Shown one piece after another: positions 61,408-64,000 of a DNA stretch of 64,000 bases (position 1 is its first letter; the number at the start of each line of letters is the position of its first letter). The stretch comes from Streptomyces sp. PKU-EA00015. Its GTDB lineage: Bacteria; Actinomycetota; Actinomycetes; Streptomycetales; Streptomycetaceae. Location: NCBI RefSeq assembly GCF_013387495.1, contig NZ_JABZEE010000034.1, positions 1 through 64,000 on the forward strand, read 5' to 3'. The translations under genes and the position numbers were made by a program. Under the pieces are notes generated by a model. It saw only the letters and a list, made by a program, of their open reading frames with translations. It was not told the origin of the DNA and did not search any database.

Positions 61408-61411
61408 CTAG

Positions 61412-61644
61412 ACCCGTCGTCGCCGACAGGCACCGCTCTCCTGCTCTCTTTCCGGAATCCTCGCAGGATTTCTCTGCCGGGACTCGCCGTACGTAATCGG
61501 CATCTGCCATTCCCTCGAAAAATCCGGCGCGCCGCTTTCTGCTGACATTTCCCAAGCGAGCGGACAGATGGCGGCCGGAAGAACGCCGCACATTGTGCTC
61601 CAGCCGCTCCCCGCACTCCCAATCGACCCGAACAGGACCTTTCC
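61412..61644 (+). other. Remaining 5' region between MITE and ssuA
   Basis: 233 bp with no gene. In the ancestral arrangement this followed the leader peptide directly. It has AT-richer patches (CGAAAAATCC, TTTCTGCTGACATTTCCC) that could fold with the leader end or carry a secondary promoter. AGGACC at 61632 is the ribosome site of ssuA. Confidence 0.5.
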
Positions 61645-62709
61645 ATGGCCACGACTGCATCGACCCGACGACAGTTCCTCACTCTGCTCGGTCTTTCGGC
61701 GGTCGCGGTGAGCTGCGGCACGACCGCAACGGGCGCCACGTCCGGCAAGGGCGGGACGAAAACGCTCCGGTACCAGGGCTGGGCCGGCCAGGTCACGCCG
61801 CCCGAGCTGGCCGAGGACCTCGGCTATCTCGAGGACGGGAAGCTGGAGTGGGTCGGCAACACGATCAGCGGGCCGCAGGACATCCAGTCCGCGGCCACCG
61901 GCCAGACCGACTTCGGCGGCGCCTTCAACGGCGCGGTCGTCAAACTGGCCGCGAACAACGCCCCCATCAAGGCCGTCATCAGCTACTACGGGTCGGACGA
62001 GCACGCCTACAACGGCTACTACGTCCTCGAGGACAGCCCGATCCGCTCCGCCCGCGACCTGATCGGCAAGAAGGTCGGCATGAACACCCTCGGAGCCCAT
62101 TCCGAGGCCATGCTCGACATCTACCTGCAGCGCGGCGGCCTGTCACCGGCGCAGATCGGCAGGGTCGAGCCTCTGGTGGTGCCGCCGGTCAACACCGAGC
62201 AGTCGCTGCGCCAGCAACAGATCGACGTGGCCGTCCTCGGCGGCATTCTGCGCGACAAGGCTCTCGCCGCCGGCGGTATCCGCCCGCTGTTCACGGACCA
62301 CGAACTGCTCGGCTCCTTCAGCGCCGGCACTTATGTGATGACCGACCGCTTCCTGAAGCAGAACCCGGACACGGCCCGGACCTTCGTCACCGCGGTGGGG
62401 CGGGCCATCGAGTGGTCCCGGTCCGCCTCTCACGAAGAGGTCATCGCCCGGATGACGGACATCGTGAAGAAGCGGGGCCGCAACGAGGACACCGCGCCCC
62501 TGAAGTACTGGCGGTCCTACGGTGTCGCCGAGACCGCGGGCCGGATCAACGGCAAGGAACTCCAGCTGTGGATCGACTGGCTGGCCGAGCGCGGTGACAT
62601 CGAGAAGGGCCGGGTCGCGCTGTCCGACCTCTACACCAATGAGTTCAACGCCGGCGGCGGCACGGCGTCCGCCTCGCCGACCCCCTCCGCTGCGAAGAGC
62701 GGGAGCTGA
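61645..62709 (+). CDS. ssuA: Sulfonate-type ABC transporter substrate-binding lipoprotein (SsuA-like)
   Basis: 354 residues. Tat-like signal STRRQFLTLLGLSAVAVSCG with RR and a lipobox-like AVSC, so probably a Tat-exported lipoprotein. Type-II binding fold: RYQGWAGQVTPPELAEDLGY LEDGKLEWVGNTISGPQDIQ SAATGQTDFGGAFNGAVVKL, NYYVLEDSPIR-type strand (YYVLEDSPIRSARDLIGKKV) and VNTEQSLRQQQIDVAVLGGI. Family members bind alkanesulfonates, taurine, nitrate or pyrimidines; ssuE and sfnB next door support sulfonates or sulfones. A Ser/Thr/Ala tail ends the protein. Confidence 0.9.
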   Translation: MATTASTRRQFLTLLGLSAVAVSCGTTATGATSGKGGTKTLRYQGWAGQVTPPELAEDLGYLEDGKLEWVGNTISGPQDIQSAATGQTDFGGAFNGAVVKLAANNAPIKAVISYYGSDEHAYNGYYVLEDSPIRSARDLIGKKVGMNTLGAHSEAMLDIYLQRGGLSPAQIGRVEPLVVPPVNTEQSLRQQQIDVAVLGGILRDKALAAGGIRPLFTDHELLGSFSAGTYVMTDRFLKQNPDTARTFVTAVGRAIEWSRSASHEEVIARMTDIVKKRGRNEDTAPLKYWRSYGVAETAGRINGKELQLWIDWLAERGDIEKGRVALSDLYTNEFNAGGGTASASPTPSAAKSGS

Positions 62710-62714
62710 TCACC

Positions 62715-63566
62715 ATGCCGGAACCTCTCACTCCCAAGATCGAGTTCGAGCGCGTACGCAAGGACTTCAGGGTCAAGGACGCAGCCCGCAAGGACCGTTC
62801 GGGAGCACGGAAGTCCACGGAGTTCACCGCTCTCGACGGCATCGACCTGGAGATAGCGGCAGGCGAGTTCGTCGTGCTGGTCGGTCCCAGCGGCTGCGGC
62901 AAGTCGACGCTGCTGGATCTGCTCGGCGGCCTCGCCCGGCCCACCGGCGGACGGATCCTGCTGGACGGCGCGCCCGTCACGGGGCCGGGCCTGGACCGCG
63001 GCATCGTCTTCCAGCAGTACGCGCTGCTGCCGTGGCGCACCGCGCAGGGCAACGTCGAGTTCGGCCTGGAGGCCACCGGCGTCCCGCGGCGCGAACGGGC
63101 CGCATGTGCCCGGGAGTTCTTGGACCTGGTGGGTCTGTCGGGCTTCGAGGACCGCCATCCGCATGAGCTGTCGGGCGGGATGCGGCAGCGGGTGGCGATC
63201 GCCCGCAGCCTCGCCTACGACCCCGACGTCCTGCTCATGGACGAGCCGTTCGCCGCGCTGGACGCCCAGACCCGGGAGTCCCTGCAGGACGAGCTGCTGC
63301 GCATCTGGCAGCGCACCGGCAAGACCGTCGTCTTCATCACGCACGGCATCGACGAGGCCGTCTACCTGGGACAGCGCGTCGCCGTCATGACGTCGAGGCC
63401 GGGCCGCATCAAGCGGATCGTGCCGGTCGCCCTCGGCTCCCGTACGGCGACGGACGACGTCCGCTCCAGTCCCGAGTTCGCGCGCCACCGGCACGAGATC
63501 TGGTCACTGCTCCACGACGAGGTGGCCAGGGCCCAGCAGTTGGAGAAGGAGGAGGCTTCCGTATGA
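62715..63566 (+). CDS. ssuB: Sulfonate-type ABC transporter ATPase (SsuB-like)
   Basis: 283 residues. Walker A GPSGCGKSTLLDLLGGL (about 57-73), Q-loop VFQQYALLPWRTAQGNVEFG, signature LSGGMRQRVAIARSLAYDPD, Walker B LLMDEPFAALDAQTRESLQD, H-loop VVFITHGIDEAVYLGQRVAV. Typical SsuB/TauB/NrtD ATPase. It starts 6 bp after the ssuA stop and overlaps the permease gene (ATGA). Confidence 0.93.
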   Translation: MPEPLTPKIEFERVRKDFRVKDAARKDRSGARKSTEFTALDGIDLEIAAGEFVVLVGPSGCGKSTLLDLLGGLARPTGGRILLDGAPVTGPGLDRGIVFQQYALLPWRTAQGNVEFGLEATGVPRRERAACAREFLDLVGLSGFEDRHPHELSGGMRQRVAIARSLAYDPDVLLMDEPFAALDAQTRESLQDELLRIWQRTGKTVVFITHGIDEAVYLGQRVAVMTSRPGRIKRIVPVALGSRTATDDVRSSPEFARHRHEIWSLLHDEVARAQQLEKEEASV

Positions 63567-64000
63567 GCCCCGCAGCCGGCACCACCACCGAGAAGACGAC
63601 GTTGCCGGGCCCCGCGGGCGTCGCCGAATCCGCCCGCGCCCCCTCCCTCGCGTCGGCGCCGGCCGCGGCGTCGCCGCCGGCCGTGCGCCGGGCACCCGCC
63701 TGGACGACCGCCGCCCGGGCGGCCCGCCGCCTGCCGTCCCTGCTGGTGAAGGGGGCGACCACATCCGCGGCGATCGTGGCTCTGCTGCTGCTGTGGGAGA
63801 CCGCGCCGAGGCTCGGCCTGGTCGACCGGACCTTCCTGCCGCCGTTCAGTGAGGTCGCCCGCGCCTGGTGGGGGCTGGCCACCGACGGTCAGCTGGCCGA
63901 CAACGCACGTGCGAGCCTGGTGCGTTCGTTCAGCGGATTCGGTCTCGCCGTGGCCCTCGCCGTGCCGCTGGGCCTGCTCATCGGCTGGTACCGGCCGGTC
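63563..64000 (+). CDS. ssuC: Sulfonate-type ABC permease (SsuC-like), partial
   Basis: First 146 codons only; runs off the window. ATG overlaps the ssuB stop. A long Ala/Pro/Thr cytoplasmic N-terminus (about 70 residues) precedes the first helix (TTSAAIVALLLLWETAPRLG), then VDRTFLPPFSEVARAWWGL and the start of the BPD_transp_1 domain (NARASLVRSFSGFGLAVALA VPLGLLIGWYRPV), the SsuC/TauC pattern. Confidence 0.9.
   Translation, partial: MSPAAGTTTEKTTLPGPAGVAESARAPSLASAPAAASPPAVRRAPAWTTAARAARRLPSLLVKGATTSAAIVALLLLWETAPRLGLVDRTFLPPFSEVARAWWGLATDGQLADNARASLVRSFSGFGLAVALAVPLGLLIGWYRPV

Overview
The window is high-GC DNA with strong third-position G/C bias, many GTG starts, ATGA/GTGA/TGATG gene overlaps and Streptomyces-type families (several SpoIIE/RsbW phosphatases, a NIT-domain sensor kinase, DUF485/acetate symporter, PucR, PadR and TetR regulators, a short cysteine leader peptide). 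It is most likely a Streptomyces chromosome. I saw no tRNA, rRNA, CRISPR array, prophage or replication origin.

Layout. 1-7.5 kb: end of a sensor kinase (runs off the left edge), MHYT membrane sensor, methyltransferase, two hypothetical proteins, MOSC protein, tiny membrane protein, fatty-acid desaturase. 7.9-15.3 kb: SNF2 helicase with a SWIM partner, then a GAF regulator next to an aldehyde dehydrogenase. 15.3-16.5 kb: gene debris. 16.7-20.3 kb: acetate-type symporter pair and a PucR regulator, divergent from a five-gene branched-chain-amino-acid-type ABC operon (20.6-25.9 kb). 26-33 kb: orphan substrate-binding lipoprotein and two tandem SpoIIE phosphatases. 33.4-38.9 kb: single-chain acyl-CoA carboxylase divergent from a TetR gene and an AMP-forming acyl-CoA ligase, sharing an operator. 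39.4-43.1 kb: purine-type genes (orphan molybdenum hydroxylase subunit, guanine deaminase) bracketed by pseudogenes. 43.3-52.4 kb: acyl-CoA dehydrogenase/PadR, a third SpoIIE phosphatase, ArsR/glyoxalase, XRE regulator with a purine permease, DUF4328 protein, short adenylate kinase. 52.9-57.1 kb: AhpD-like protein, methyltransferase remnant, and a tightly coupled operon of caspase-like protease, unknown beta-rich protein and metallo-beta-lactamase-fold hydrolase. 57.3-64 kb: GST-like protein and a sulfonate-utilisation locus (ssuE, sfnB-like flavoprotein, ssuABC, running off the right edge).

Two regions deserve most attention. First, the sulfur locus carries two short peptides of the pattern H-[VI]-D-[LF]-x-R-x-x-S-A-x-C, one in front of ssuA and one (on the minus strand) in front of ssuE. 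Both peptides and the sfnB gene begin exactly 36 nt after the first base of a TTGACG box, pointing to three matched, leaderless promoters. A 159-bp MITE with CTAG target duplication sits exactly at the stop codon of the ssuA leader. Second, the caspase/unknown/MBL operon looks like an uncharacterised proteolytic effector system; two of its proteins share a GRYxVxAxL beta-type motif.

A recurring theme is gene debris at block boundaries: fragments of an amidase, a TetR regulator, a carbamoyltransferase, a histidine phosphatase and a methyltransferase, suggesting repeated deletion and rearrangement.
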